The notes: generated by a model from the sequence alone, not told the origin. A stretch of DNA of 64,000 bases from Psilocybe azurescens (GCA_023853785.1 JAJIRX010000019.1:124001-188000); one strand, 5' to 3'; positions 21,760 to 32,674 are shown, counted from the first letter of the stretch. Program-made: numbers and translations.

Positions 21760-24076
21760 TTTTGAAGTTATGTATGTGCCTGGTACTGAAAATGTGGTGG
21801 CAGATGCACTCTCACGTATCTATTCAAATGATGCACCAGGGACTGTGCGATCACGGAGTGAATATACCTACCATGATGTGGTGGATGACGATATGGGCAT
21901 TAGTCTTGAGACATTACCTATACTGGCCGGGCTAGAAGCTCAAGCCGCAGTTCCAAAAAGTTGCGTAAAACATTACCAGGTGCAGAAACTGGCCGGCCTG
22001 AAACATCCAAGGAATTTGCTGCTCGGATGCGTGATAGGTTCGTTCTTATCGGACCTAGAGAACGAACGGAGGGCGAGGGTACAGACAGAAACTCTACAGC
22101 ACAAACAGACATTGGAAAAATACAAGTCCACGTCTCACGATTCGGATAAAACCGGGCGTACTGAGCCATTACCAGAGGAGCCTAACTCGGATACAGTGCC
22201 AAGTCCGGCACAAGAGCCTTCATTCAATGCACACTCACACCATAATGATATTCCCCTTGTGCAATTAGCATCTTCAGGGACTGGAGGCATTGATTTCATC
22301 GAAGAGATCAAGAAGAAGTATAAGGAAGATTCCTTCTTTGATACTGTACTGAAGAATGCCGGTCAATTCAGGAACTTCGAAGTAGAAGATGGTATAATCT
22401 ATCTAAAAGAAAGAGGGAATAAGCTGCTATGTATTCCCAAGTGTATTATACAAGGAAGGAGTGCACGAGAGATTATTATTTCCGAAGCTCATTCACTACT
22501 GGCACACTTAGGTGCCGCAAAAACATTGGATTATTTGAGAGACCATGTATGGTGGAAGGACATTGTACCGGACACTAAGGACTATTGCGAGACATGCATG
22601 ACATGCAGGCGCAGTAAGCCAACAAATCAGAAGCCATATGGGTTATTAAATTCACTTCCTATCCCTGGAAGACCATGGGAATCGATTGGCATGGATTTTG
22701 TAGGACCACTGCCGGAATCAAGTAATCGCGACAGTAGTTTTGATTCAATCACTGTGGTGATATGTCTACTTACAGGAATGGTCCACTTGATCCCCAGTCG
22801 GACTAATTATAATGCACGACAAATGGCCGAGCTCATGTTTGAAGAGATCTACAAGCTTCATGGTCTGCCGAAGAACATTATTTCTGACCGAGATGTTCTA
22901 TTTACAAGTACATTCTGGAGAAGATTGCATCAGTTACTTGGAACTAAACTAAGGATGTCTAGTGCCTATCATCCCCAGACGGATGGATCCACGGAACGGG
23001 CCAATAGGACAGTAACTCAGATGCTCAGACAGTGTATCAATGCAAAGCAGACTGATTGGGTGGCAAAGCTACCTGCAATCGAGTTCGCCATTAATTCCGC
23101 TCGTTCGGAAAGCACAGGATACGCTCCATTCTTTTTGAACACCGGTAGCATGCCGAGGTCTATGCTGTGGAATTCGGCACCTTCGACAGAGTTCCCAGCC
23201 ATTCGCAACTTCGCATTACAGAAGAAATTGGCTCTAATGACAGCTCACGATAGTATTCTCGCGGCACGAGTCAAACAAACCAGGAACGCTAACCGAAGGA
23301 GACAAAATTCCCCATTTGCAGAGGGAGATCTGGTCTATCTCTCAACAAAGAACATATCGTTCCCGAAAGGTCTGGCCCGTAAACTAATCCCTAAGTTCAT
23401 TGGGCCATACAAGATCCTGAAAGACTTCCAGAACCACTCGTTTAGGCTCGACCTGCCTACGCCAATGAAACAACGAGGGATACATGATGTCTTTCATTCG
23501 TCCTTACTTCGGATACACCTCCCGAACGACGACCGACTGTTCCCGGGCAGGCTGGATTCACAAATTACGTTAGAATCGGAAGCCGCAGGGGAATGGGCAG
23601 TAGAAAGTATCCTATCACACTATGGAAAAGGAGAAGACGCGTTATTTGAAGTCAAATGGACTACCGGAGACATCACCTGGATGCCGTACTTCCAGTTAAC
23701 AGATCTACAAGCATTGAACGCCTACTTCGAAGTACTTGGCATATCAGCAATTGCAGAATTAGGAGTCGGAAAAGGAACACCACCTGGAAACGATCCCCAA
23801 ATCTTTGTGGGCAGTATATCCCCGTTTCATACCTCCAAAACCGTTATAACAAGCGGTCCTCCTCTTCCCACATTCCATTCCACTCCCTTGACACACTCTA
23901 CTTCCCTTCCTACGGTACTCCCTTCATTAGACCCTGCTACACCACTTTCCGAATGCCTCGTCAGTCGAAACACGGCACAAAACCAGCTCCACCTACACTT
24001 CGTACGGTCCGCCATCCAAATATCAAACGCGTCGCTCCCACTCTATTTATCATCACGGACAACAGTGATCCTTTAG
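21737..24076 (+). CDS. Ty3 integrase with H2C2 zinc finger, GPY/F-like motif and chromodomain
   Basis: A 779-codon frame without breaks. It opens with the end of RNase H (YVPGTENVVADALSRIYS), then a linker, the HHCC finger (ISEAHSLLAHLG... CETCMTCRRSKP), and the catalytic core with Asp in GMDFVGPLPE, Asp in IISDRDVLF and Glu in DGSTERANRT. Next come a basic C-terminal part with KLIPKFIGPYKIL, VFHSSLLRIHLP, and a chromodomain (EWAVESILSHYGKG, EVKWTTGDITWMPYFQL, LNAYFEVLG). Chromodomains of this class can guide insertion to marked chromatin. After about 23780 the frame continues as a Ser/Pro-rich tail overlapping the next ORF in another frame; that tail may not be selected. Confidence 0.92.
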   Translation: MKKISSFDFEVMYVPGTENVVADALSRIYSNDAPGTVRSRSEYTYHDVVDDDMGISLETLPILAGLEAQAAVPKSCVKHYQVQKLAGLKHPRNLLLGCVIGSFLSDLENERRARVQTETLQHKQTLEKYKSTSHDSDKTGRTEPLPEEPNSDTVPSPAQEPSFNAHSHHNDIPLVQLASSGTGGIDFIEEIKKKYKEDSFFDTVLKNAGQFRNFEVEDGIIYLKERGNKLLCIPKCIIQGRSAREIIISEAHSLLAHLGAAKTLDYLRDHVWWKDIVPDTKDYCETCMTCRRSKPTNQKPYGLLNSLPIPGRPWESIGMDFVGPLPESSNRDSSFDSITVVICLLTGMVHLIPSRTNYNARQMAELMFEEIYKLHGLPKNIISDRDVLFTSTFWRRLHQLLGTKLRMSSAYHPQTDGSTERANRTVTQMLRQCINAKQTDWVAKLPAIEFAINSARSESTGYAPFFLNTGSMPRSMLWNSAPSTEFPAIRNFALQKKLALMTAHDSILAARVKQTRNANRRRQNSPFAEGDLVYLSTKNISFPKGLARKLIPKFIGPYKILKDFQNHSFRLDLPTPMKQRGIHDVFHSSLLRIHLPNDDRLFPGRLDSQITLESEAAGEWAVESILSHYGKGEDALFEVKWTTGDITWMPYFQLTDLQALNAYFEVLGISAIAELGVGKGTPPGNDPQIFVGSISPFHTSKTVITSGPPLPTFHSTPLTHSTSLPTVLPSLDPATPLSECLVSRNTAQNQLHLHFVRSAIQISNASLPLYLSSRTTVIL

Positions 24077-24678
24077 ATGTAATCACTCACCTTTACTCTG
24101 CTGCCGAGATTGGGCTTTGCATAGACACGGACGCCGAACTTCGAGCTGCAACATCAGTTGAAGACGCACTCACCCTTTCCCGTCCTGCCGGATATGACTT
24201 CCTTGCCCGTGTCTACAATGCCCATGCAACTACCCCTGCTCGCTTTGCCTATATGGAACTCCTCGGCGACTACGAGTCCAAGGATTACGATCTGGTCACG
24301 GATGGAAGACCCATGAACATCGACATCTGGCACATCACTCCTACCGAATGCGGACTCGCCACTGGACCACTGGACGACACGGACTCCATGCAAGCGATGT
24401 CAGATCTGATGAAGGAACATATTCAACGCAGTCATCGTCAGAAGAGGAATCGGGAAGCGCAGATTGAACAACGGAAGACTCGCCGAATGGTTAAGCAACA
24501 TTCCGAAGCCTTGAAGAACGCATTCAAACGTAGCGCATCTCATGCTCATGCTTCCGGGTCCCGTCACCAGTCCAAACACAAGTCGAACGAAGACCATGTC
24601 ATGGAGCAAACCCTCGATCGCGAAACTACTCCTTTGGACGAGCACCACGATTTCGACGACATCACTCGTGAGGAGTAG
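23953..24678 (+). CDS. Extra ORF downstream of the Ty3 integrase, unknown function
   Basis: From ATG 23953 a 241-residue frame runs to TAG at 24678, in a different frame from the integrase tail, which it overlaps for about 120 bases; upstream of 23953 the same frame stays open but reads as noise under the chromodomain. The protein starts with a basic stretch (MPRQSKHGTKPAPP), then a globular-looking part (VAPTLFIITDNSDPLDVITH, RPAGYDFLARVYNAH, RFAYMELLGDYESKDYDL, MNIDIWHITPTECGL), then a strongly basic coiled-looking tail (RQKRNREAQIEQRKTRRMVK, His/Ser/Lys-rich) and an acidic end. No known retroelement domain or signal peptide is seen. It is the only intact frame between integrase and the polypurine tract, so a structural or nucleic-acid-binding accessory protein is possible. 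Confidence 0.6.
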   Translation: MPRQSKHGTKPAPPTLRTVRHPNIKRVAPTLFIITDNSDPLDVITHLYSAAEIGLCIDTDAELRAATSVEDALTLSRPAGYDFLARVYNAHATTPARFAYMELLGDYESKDYDLVTDGRPMNIDIWHITPTECGLATGPLDDTDSMQAMSDLMKEHIQRSHRQKRNREAQIEQRKTRRMVKQHSEALKNAFKRSASHAHASGSRHQSKHKSNEDHVMEQTLDRETTPLDEHHDFDDITREE

Positions 24679-24706
24679 GAAGAAGAAACATTGTGTCACA
24701 ATGTCT

Positions 24707-24716
24707 GGAGGGCGGA
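24707..24716 (+). promoter_or_regulatory. Polypurine tract of the Ty3 element
   Basis: GGAGGGCGGA directly abuts the 3' LTR at 24717, the expected place and composition for the plus-strand primer. Confidence 0.75.
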
Positions 24717-25055
24717 TGTAACGGATCGGTCATCGTGACGCGTACCGTTGACTATTTGTCATACGATTTCTCTGATATCTTTCTTTCCGGTGCCTTGCCT
24801 GGACTCTTGCACTCGTTATCATACACTCTGCCTGCTGCGGTCGTTCCTTACCTTGATTGTTTCACCTGACTTACACATTCCTTATTATTACCTTTATTTC
24901 CATTAGGACTCTTAGAGTAACTATATAACCTACACCTCTACTCGTTGAGTCCCCAGTGAATTCATAAACGTTAAACCCGTCTCTAGAGTTCCTCTGTGTG
25001 CCGATTCGCAACCCAGAACGCTTACCAAGCTACTCTGTGTCACCCAATCGTTACA
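24717..25055 (+). repeat. 3' LTR of the Ty3 element
   Basis: Identical by eye to 15366-15704. It is followed by TAATC, the duplicated target. Confidence 0.95.
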
Positions 25056-25486
25056 TAATCCTTGCCGAGGATCTGCCGCGCCGATTGTTGACAAATCAAT
25101 TACCGTTTCAGTTTCGTCACGACTCCGGAGCATTGTCCTCATTGCTCAACTTCTCTTAACACTCCCAACAACATCGTCCTACTAGCTTATCATCGTTGAC
25201 CTTCTTACCATTGGCTGGCGAAAAACGGGGAGCATATACTTCCTTCGTAGTCCGTAGCCTTCCACGTCTATAACACGGACCTTGACAACGAGGCATTGGG
25301 GAGACGTGTCTGCACCCACCAGTGTCTGTCCACTTTTCATTAGGATTTCGCGGCGTGAATATTTGATATTGAATATCAGCTTCTTGGATTATCTAGAATA
25401 ATTAACCTCTTTGGACACATATCAGCAATTGATAGCGGCTTACGTTCTGTTCACATTACAAGCTTAACCCACGATATCGAGCAACG

Positions 25487-26492
25487 ATGGATCAATCACC
25501 AACAGCGATGTTCGACTCGTACGAGCAGGACTTCAGACACACTATGGGGAACATATCGGAGAAGCTCGAAGGCGGCGCGGCGAAAGGGCAATTCGGAGGT
25601 AGGCTTTCTATACCGGAGGCGAAGTGGAGTGGACGGGTGTGGAACATGGTGCCACTGCTGACGCTATTATCAATGTCTGTTTTTTAGAACAACGCAAAGC
25701 TGCACTGAGAAAAGTAGAAATTGAACTGGACGAAGCTGATGATATTGTGCGTCATCCATTTTCATTTCATTTTCAGCCTGCCCTGTAGACTAACACCTCC
25801 TTCGCCCTCCTTGCTTCCGTCTCTAGGTCTCCCAACTCGAAGTCGAGATCCAAGGAATTCCCCAATCCGTCAAAGCACCCTATCAAGCGCGGCTCAAACA
25901 AGCCAAAACCGACCTGACACGGTACAAGCGGCTCTCCAAGGAGATGCACTCCCAGGCCGCGCGCAAGGATCTCCTCGGGACCTCCTCCTCCGCTGTCTCG
26001 GGTTCGCGATACACCGACGACGCGACCTCAGACGATCCGTATGGTGACCGTGCACGATTGCTGAAGGGGACACAGACGCTGGATGACGGGTCAAGGAGGA
26101 TTGCGGACAGCACGGGTATCGCGCTTGAGACGGAGGCGTATGGAGCGGATATTCTGAGGAGCTTGAGGGCCAGAGGGAACAGATTGAGAATTCGAGGGAT
26201 ATGGTGCGTTTTTGTGTTTTTGTAGCTCGAAATTTTATGAAATTGTTCTGCCTTTTATTTAGCTCGGAACGGCGGATACAAATATCGACAGAGCATCCGG
26301 AACGCTGAAGGGTATGATTCGGCAGTGAGTCGTAGTTCACGCCCCTGTCTTGCTTTTCTTAATAATTCACATCCCACTTCACTTCGTCTTTAAATTAGGA
26401 TGTACAAACAGCGCTTCATACTCAGCGCCATCGGCGTGTTCTTCGTCGTCCTTGTATTGGTTATCCTTTATTTCAAGCTGTTCCGGCATTAG
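25487..26492 (+). CDS. VTI1: Vti1-type Qb-SNARE
   Basis: The start MDQSPTAMFDSYEQDFRHTM follows a long 5' leader. Exons 25487-25598, 25687-25746, 25827-26203, 26263-26324 and 26399-26492 join in phase. The N-terminal helical region carries EQRKAALRKVEIELDEADDI and VSQLEVEIQGIPQSV; the SNARE helix spans about LRGQREQIENSRDMLGTADT to GTLKGMIRQMYKQR; a C-terminal anchor (FILSAIGVFFVVLVLVILYF) ends in KLFRH and TAG. Vti1 works in fusion of endosomal, Golgi and vacuolar membranes. The conserved stretch LRGQREQIENSRD is broken because the G run at 26167-26169 has three G where four are needed. As VTI1 is essential in yeast and all else is intact, I read this as a sequence error. Length about 235 residues, normal for the family. 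Confidence 0.88.
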
Positions 26493-28298
26493 GACAGGAA
26501 GTCTCTCAGGACTGGGGTTAGACGAGGAAGAGTGTTTTTTTTTGTTTCGATACCCATAGTTGTGCCACTAACCCCACTCTCGCCTTACTTCCTTGTTGTA
26601 AATTATTGCTTTTTGGACTTGTTTGGAGATGGTGCCATTCTTTCGATATGCAATGCCCTTCGCTTTCCTCGGACATTATGGTAATTAGCTGGATATTCGA
26701 TTCCACGTAGTGTTGTTGTAGCTTTTGTAGTTGTCGATCGTCTCAACAAGGTCTGAGATGAAGTTGTGCACTCCGTGCGCAGTTGTAGAGCACTATATCG
26801 GCCACCTTGACCGCTGGGTCCGTGTGGCACGTCATTTGGGTGAGTAGTTGTGCGTGCTGCTGTACGGATGGAGTGGGTTTATGTACTGTTACAGTAGAGT
26901 GCCTATAGTCGCCATGACTACGGCGTTCTATGCTTGCTGGCCACTCAACGGTACTCGTAGAATTTAAAGTTGGTTCGGCATTTGAGGCCAGGGCCTCTTT
27001 GGATCTTGCGTGTAGTTTACCAATGCATTGGTCTCCGATTCAGACACCAGCAACATTTGTCCACCCTACTGTTCTGGTTTTGCTCATTCGAATCAGATGC
27101 GAGTGGTAAAATACAATGAGTGGGTTATGTCGGGCTGGAGTCGACGTTGGCGGGGTTAACTGTCATTATCAAATGGCATGTTTCTGACATTGTGACTTAT
27201 TATCTCTCTAGAACAACGCAAAGCTGGGCTGATTTCCCTTTCGCTGTGCCTCCTTCGAGCTTCTCCGATATATGCTCTCTATGATGTGTCTGAAACCCTG
27301 CTCATACTCCAACATGGCTGTCGGCGATTGATCTATCGTTGCCTAATGTTGTGGGTTAGGTTCGGGTCAGGACAGAAGGATAGTCGTCGATATGAGTAGA
27401 GAAGCCGTGAACGGCGTTTGCCGGTGTCTCTTTACTGATGGTGGAAACTGATAAATACCGTAGGCTACCGGCTCTTACTAGTTCGTGAGCCTGGCGGTTC
27501 TGTTGGATTCCTATAAATTTCTTGAGAAGGATTGAATGATGTACAGTATGACTTGTGGTTTAAAGCCCCTTTGCTTCCTTTCTTTTTTCTTTCTTTCTTT
27601 GGATCAGTTTATTATCGTGCAACAAGCAAACAAGTGCTAACACGCACGGGTGAACGAGTTCACCAGTCTACGCTACTATATCTACTAAGGCTCGAGTTGG
27701 CGAGGTCGGCGGGTTTGTATATCGATGGGTCCATTTAGAGGTATAGAAAAAGGGTGAAGATGCGAGGGGCCTCTTAGTTATCGTCGGGGTAGCCACTAGG
27801 TCGCAGGTCTTCATCAGACTCGTCGTCTTCGGAGTCGGTTTAAAGCGCCTTATCACCCGACCCAGCCCTGGTAGCATTGGGTCCACTTCAATATTATGAA
27901 CTATGACTCCATCAGACGCATACTTTTGGACCTAACGTTTGAAATAAATCTTAAGAATGAACGCCACGTCTTGTGCCGAAAAAATGGATTAATGCAACGG
28001 CCATTGAATGATGGGACTGCACCATTGTGCTCTGAACTCAAAGGCTACACATGGATGTGGAGAACTTCGTTACTGTATCCTTTATTCCAATTCCCAAGTC
28101 CAATGTCTACCTATGCATAATGGACCAGTAGGCCACGCTGTCGGACCTAAGTAGAACAAAAATGGAACTGAAATAGGAAGTATATTCCGGTGGAGGTGTC
28201 CCAACTTGGACAATGAAAGATCCGGGAGACGCATGGCAAGGCCATTGCTCCAGCGTATTTTTGGAACCTGTTGTGGCCCGGCTCCCCGTGTCGAAACG
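26493..28298. other. Gene-less interval with a copied VTI1 exon edge
   Basis: No supported gene. At 27210-27227 the bases TAGAACAACGCAAAGCTG repeat the acceptor and start of VTI1 exon 2 (25684-25701). On the minus strand at about 27845-27779 an acidic run (TDSEDDESDEDLRPSGYP) precedes a TAA and could be the end of a decayed gene, but a stop just before it and lack of any upstream exon leave it unsupported. Confidence 0.35.
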
Positions 28299-28306
28299 TA
28301 TAAATA
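28299..28306 (+). promoter_or_regulatory. TATA-box candidate
   Basis: TATAAATA followed by a pyrimidine-rich leader and an ATG at 28418 opening a 29-codon exon (MNLFPSPSGPIHP) with a GT donor at 28507. This looks like a real fungal promoter and first exon, but I could not join a convincing second exon. Confidence 0.3.
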
Positions 28307-28898
28307 GCCTGCTACTTCTTGTATTCGACTTCATCCACCCATTCTCCAGCTTCTCTCCACTTCGAACTAAGTCTACAGTCTCTCTCGACAGAGCTCGCAA
28401 AATTCAGAACCGCTTAGATGAATCTCTTTCCGTCGCCATCCGGGCCTATACACCCCATAGGCCGTATGACTAAACTTTCCAGCAGATTTCCCTCCGCGTG
28501 CTGGGGGTGAGCATCATCCTTGTTAACCTTGAAATATATAAACTTACATTGTAAATTGCATACGGCGTTTGTTCTTGTCTGGATAAAGTTGAGGTTAAGT
28601 CACTGTGGCTCGCGTCGAATGGGGTCTTGGGTACTACGAAAGGTCGGGCACATTCCGCGCAGTAAGTGGAATGGGACCAAAAGCCAGAAGGTGGACAGCC
28701 ATAACCTGTCTCCACCTACCCACGACCTTGATTAGTCCGTTATAGGATATGACGCACATAAATAACGTCTCTGCTGCACGGAGACGATGAAGCTCTGGAA
28801 CCACCGCAAGTTACTTCTGGCCATCGCCTCCGAGCCACGCTTACATAGTTCCTTGTAACGTACAAAGCAGGCTGGCTCGGAAGAGTACAAGCCGCACC

Positions 28899-29546
28899 AT
28901 GTATTCTAAGAGACCTAATTATAACGGACATACGGAGCAAGGAAATCTTGAAATCTCCCATCGAGGTTCTGATTGTATTCATATCCGTCTGCCTCCCGAT
29001 ACGTTGCATCCTCTTCAAATATGCGCCCATCAGACATTGCATCTTATGGAACTGCAAGAACTGCAGGTTATTCCGGAAGCGACTGCTCATCTACATGTTC
29101 TCTTTATGCAACTTATACTGGATACCCTCTCTGGCCAGATGCCAGCGACGTGTAGGCTGCTAGTCCCCCACCTCTTTTCTGCGCGGAAGTTCGTCGAGTT
29201 TTTCCTGATATTCCTCACTGGGACTCTGGGAGAAGTCCGAGATATTGTTCCCAGAGCAGGATCTAACAGGACCCCAACATCTATCCAAATGGTTATCTCA
29301 ATGGACAGCCTTCTTGTCATTGATACCAGGAGCCATGCGACATTTCGTGCCATCTACTCGTCTTATGGATGTCTGAACTCTTGGCCCTTGTCGAGTACCG
29401 TTTCAGTACATGGATACGCTGACCTGATTATTCTTCTCGGCACCCTCGACACCTTCGACACGCTGTACCTCCCTGGGCATGCTCTGGCTTCTTCTAAACG
29501 GGGGCAAACAGGAATATCCACCACTTCAAAATGCTACTACTTCTAA
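28899..29546 (+). CDS. Hypothetical ORF, unsupported by homology
   Basis: A 215-codon frame starts MYSKRPNYNGHTEQG and ends at TAA. Its amino-acid make-up is mixed and I recognise no motif. A second frame over 28973-29155 is rich in Tyr, Ser and Ala (SYGTARTAGYSGSDCSS), which looks more like biased coding sequence than the long frame does. Either could be an exon of an uncharacterised gene; both could be chance. It lies about 600 bases downstream of the TATA candidate at 28299. Confidence 0.2.
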   Translation: MYSKRPNYNGHTEQGNLEISHRGSDCIHIRLPPDTLHPLQICAHQTLHLMELQELQVIPEATAHLHVLFMQLILDTLSGQMPATCRLLVPHLFSARKFVEFFLIFLTGTLGEVRDIVPRAGSNRTPTSIQMVISMDSLLVIDTRSHATFRAIYSSYGCLNSWPLSSTVSVHGYADLIILLGTLDTFDTLYLPGHALASSKRGQTGISTTSKCYYF

Positions 29547-29639
29547 GTACAAATGGCAACAACCGTTATATTCATAAGCAATCAATAATATTAGGCACCA
29601 TATTCCATCCCGGGCACAGTGTAGTGCACGTTTTTCTGG

Positions 29640-29775
29640 TTCAGACCAACTCAATTCGTTGACCAGTAATATATCCAAACCTAAATATATAAAAATTGAA
29701 TTCATCCGAGAACACAATTTACCGTGAACAAACACGACTTGAACTCACTTCATCAAAAAGAAATAAGCTTCTGCG
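29640..29775 (-). pseudogene. Relic of the 3' end of an SDR gene
   Basis: Bases 29651-29682 match 33570-33601, the codons for the GYITGQRIDVEGG end of the SDR gene below, at 27 of 32 positions. A second block (29745-29780, with CACTTCATCAAAAAG) parallels the next upstream exon edge of that gene (about 33667-33700). The reading frame is not kept. This is a decayed duplicate in the same orientation. Confidence 0.5.
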
Positions 29776-30417
29776 ATCTAACCAATAACTATGGCGTTAC
29801 CCTTAAGATATATCATTTCGAGTACGATTCCGATATCGTGAAATTGAGATTATGAATACCGTCGAGAGAACCATATTTCCTGCCAGAGCACCATTGGTAT
29901 TCTGCCTAAGCCTAAAGTTCATAATTGACCTTGAGAGAAACCTTTGGATTAAGCCACACATTGTCCATTAGAGACCTTGCTTATGGCGTACGAAGTGCAC
30001 GTATGGCATGTCAAGTGCACCTTTATTATCGAGCCGCGCTACTTTCTGTGAGCCACCTAATTGTAGCACCTCTATGTCATTTCAAGTACCTGAAGGCATG
30101 ATCAGATCATGGCTCGAAATCTTATTGGGAGAGCCAAACTTTGCATCAGAACTAAACTTTTAAGGGGATTTTCAGAGACACTTTCGGAACGAGCCTCACG
30201 TTCTATGCTGGGAACTTTTTAATATAATTGCGAGATTTTTGTAATATGATTGAGAGCTCATTCACGACGAGCTCATCTACGACTTGGAGGAGAGCATTTT
30301 AGCCACCATAGGATATTCTTATTAAATCAGGTTCACTTTTCGTGCTCCCTAGAGCTTTTAAGGTCTGGAGATTCAGCACCTTCCCCGTGCTCGATGGGTA
30401 AAATTGATAAGGTCCTG
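29776..30417. other. Gene-less interval
   Basis: AT-rich stretch with no supported exon, apart from weak further similarity to the SDR gene near its left edge. Confidence 0.35.
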
Positions 30418-32674
30418 TCAATACAGCAGAGATAAAGGAAAACACACCGATATAGCCTTTGATTTCTCCACGACTTCAGCGAGTGTCTTCTTTCCAACAT
30501 CTTTGCTGATCCTCCATGCAGTGAAGGTGTGACCTTGCTGGAAGATCTCTTCAACTTCTTCTAGAGACCTTCCGACAGTCTCTGGGAACATGAAGAAGAT
30601 GTGAATGAAAGCGGCGAAGTTGAAGGTTCCGAAAATAAAGTAGGTCTTCCACGCAATACTGTTAAGTCCAGGAGGTACAGCAAAAGCTAGAGCGGTGTTG
30701 AATGCCCAGTTCGAGGCCTAACATGAGGGAATATTAGTCCATGTGTTTTTGTTCTCCAACCCTTCACGCACAGTAGACAAAGATACAGCCTTGCCGCGGA
30801 CCTTCAGCGAGTACTACGTGGGTAGGGCGCGAATGAGCCATGCGATAAAGTCAAACTTTATGAAAATAGCTTACCAATTCGGCAGGGTATGTCCAGGATA
30901 CTGGACCAATCGTAACAGCATAGCTAAATATATTGGTGAGAATCGGTACTTGGGATGATAGAAATAGGTATGGCACCTGCAGACGAAAAGATAAGAGCAC
31001 ACAATGACAGCTTTTGTCGCTGCCTCATTTCCGTCAATGATCCAGACAATCTTTCCAGTGGAATCAGGAGCCGACCAGTGTCCAAATCGACCTTGAATTC
31101 CACCAACAAGGAACATCCAGAAGCCCATGAATACAGTTCCGAATAGGAGCATTGGTCGGCGACCCCATTTATCGATGTAAATGATCGCCGGAACTGAGTA
31201 GAACACGCATCAGCTGTGAGTCGTGGGAGACAGTCGGAATGATGATACCGGTAAGAGCGACGTTCAAGACGTACTGAATAGACTGAACATGGTTTCTCAG
31301 TATTAGAACTAGTAATATAACAATAGCTCGAACGTACATCAGCGACGAGATTTGTTCGAATTCCAGTCAGCCCTGCGCTTTCGAACACATAAACAACGTA
31401 GTACCTGAAGTTTAACGTCAGTTTATAGGCATGTAAGAACGAGATATGATTCATACATCATGACGCTCATTCCACAAAGCTGGGACCACATCCGTAGACT
31501 CATCCCGAGCATTACACGACGTGGATTTCCTCCCTTAAGAAGATCCATATATGACTTGGCTCCCTCTGTACGTTCGAAGTAAACCTATACCGGCTCAATC
31601 AAAATCAACGCTATATTACACATGCAATCAGGAACAACCTGCTGCTTTATTTCTTCGTATTCAAGAACGACAAGCTCGTTTGTGGTGTCACCTCCACCGT
31701 GCAAGTCGGCAAGAACTTCCAGGGCTTCATCCTCGCTGCAGAACAGTCAGATAGGGAAGGCTTTCAGCATTAATGAACTTACTAGCCGTTGTCACAGAGC
31801 CATCGAGGACTCTCAGGGAATAATGTCATACCAAGGCTGAGAATTATTGCTGGAATCATTTGGAGCCCCCACGGAATACGGAAAGATGCGACACCGTGGA
31901 TGTAAGAGCAGCCAAATTGAACAAAATATTGAATGAGCATGCCCCAGGTGATAGACCACTGCTGTAAGGTGACAATACGACCTCGAATAGAGGGAGCGGT
32001 GGTCTCGGATTGATAGATTGGAACGACCGCGCTGGAAAGCCCCACTGAGACACCGGAGATGATACGACCAACAACAAGCATGCCACGGTTCTTAACATTT
32101 ATTCAGACAAATTGAGATAAAATGTGTCAATCTGCTTACCACTGAAGCGCATTGGATGATTGAGCCAATGACCCAGATCATACCTGCTAAAATGACCGTT
32201 CTCTTTCTACCCAGCCTATCGGCCAGTTGAGTGACAGCAAGAGATCCCACTAGGGATCCAGCGGGCATTGCAGCAATAATTCCTCCTTGAGCTGAAGGAT
32301 TAGGCTGCAGGTGAAATATCAAATTCCTGTGATGGCAGCGTTGAAAAATCGATCACGCACAAAGTTAAAGGTCGAAAGATATGAAGGATTCTGTCGTTTT
32401 GTTAGATTAATCTTCGGAGAAGAGGGAGCCAAGCTCACGTTCAGAACCCCAGACATTGATGAAATATCTAAGCCACAAAGACCACCTCCAATGCATGCGA
32501 AGGAACCCACAATGTACTAGACATGACATAAATATTCGACGTGCAGCTGCAAATGGCAATACTGACGTACTGGGTTCGACGCAATCCTGGCATTGTATGT
32601 TGTAAATTTCTACACAACAAATTATTCAGTACAAGATAGAATCTTGAAGGATAGTCCGCTCCACTCACCCCCAT
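30418..32674 (-). CDS. MFS sugar porter (hexose/disaccharide transporter family)
   Basis: Many short exons on the minus strand give, in order, GLRRTQ, YIVGSFACIGGGLCGLDISS, NPSAQGGIIAAMPAGSLVGS, TQLADRLGRKRTVILAG (loop 2-3 GRK motif), RIISGVSVGLSSAVVPIYQS, WSITWGMLIQYFVQFGC, SLGMTLFPESPRWLCDNG (PESPRWL motif), MSLRMWSQLCGMSVMMYYVV, IIYIDKWGRRPMLLFG (second GRR motif), YAVTIGPVSWTYPAEL, YSLKVRGKAVSLST, ASNWAFNTALAFAVPPGLN, FMFPETVGRSLEEVEEIF, ending SVCFPLSLLY. These are the defining motifs of the sugar porter family, so a 12-helix plasma-membrane sugar:H+ symporter is expected. The stop is at 30420-30418. The start ATG at 32674 is followed by a G5 run; one more G is needed to enter exon 2 in phase (MGGLRRTQ). 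No other break was found. It is followed head-to-tail by the SDR gene upstream. Confidence 0.85.

Larger units (their letters stand above)
15366..25055 (+). mobile_element. Full-length Ty3/Gypsy chromovirus-type LTR retrotransposon
   Basis: The 9,690-base element is bounded by two 339-base LTRs that I find identical by eye, and flanked by the direct repeat TAATC (15361-15365 and 25056-25060). The internal order is Gag with a zinc knuckle, a long multi-module region, aspartic protease, reverse transcriptase, RNase H, integrase with chromodomain, then an extra ORF. That PR-RT-RH-IN order defines Ty3/Gypsy, and the terminal chromodomain defines chromoviruses. No tRNA primer site starting TGG follows the 5' LTR (next bases TCTTTTGACG), so priming may be non-tRNA or use a shifted site. 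About nine one-base breaks, mostly in homopolymers, interrupt Gag-Pol. Identical LTRs imply a recent insertion, which fits sequence error better than decay. Confidence 0.93.

Noticed and set aside
28418..28740. Small two-exon gene after the TATA candidate at 28299
   Set aside because: Exon 1 is plausible but the second exon either hits a stop immediately or reads in a frame without recognisable content; I kept only the promoter note.
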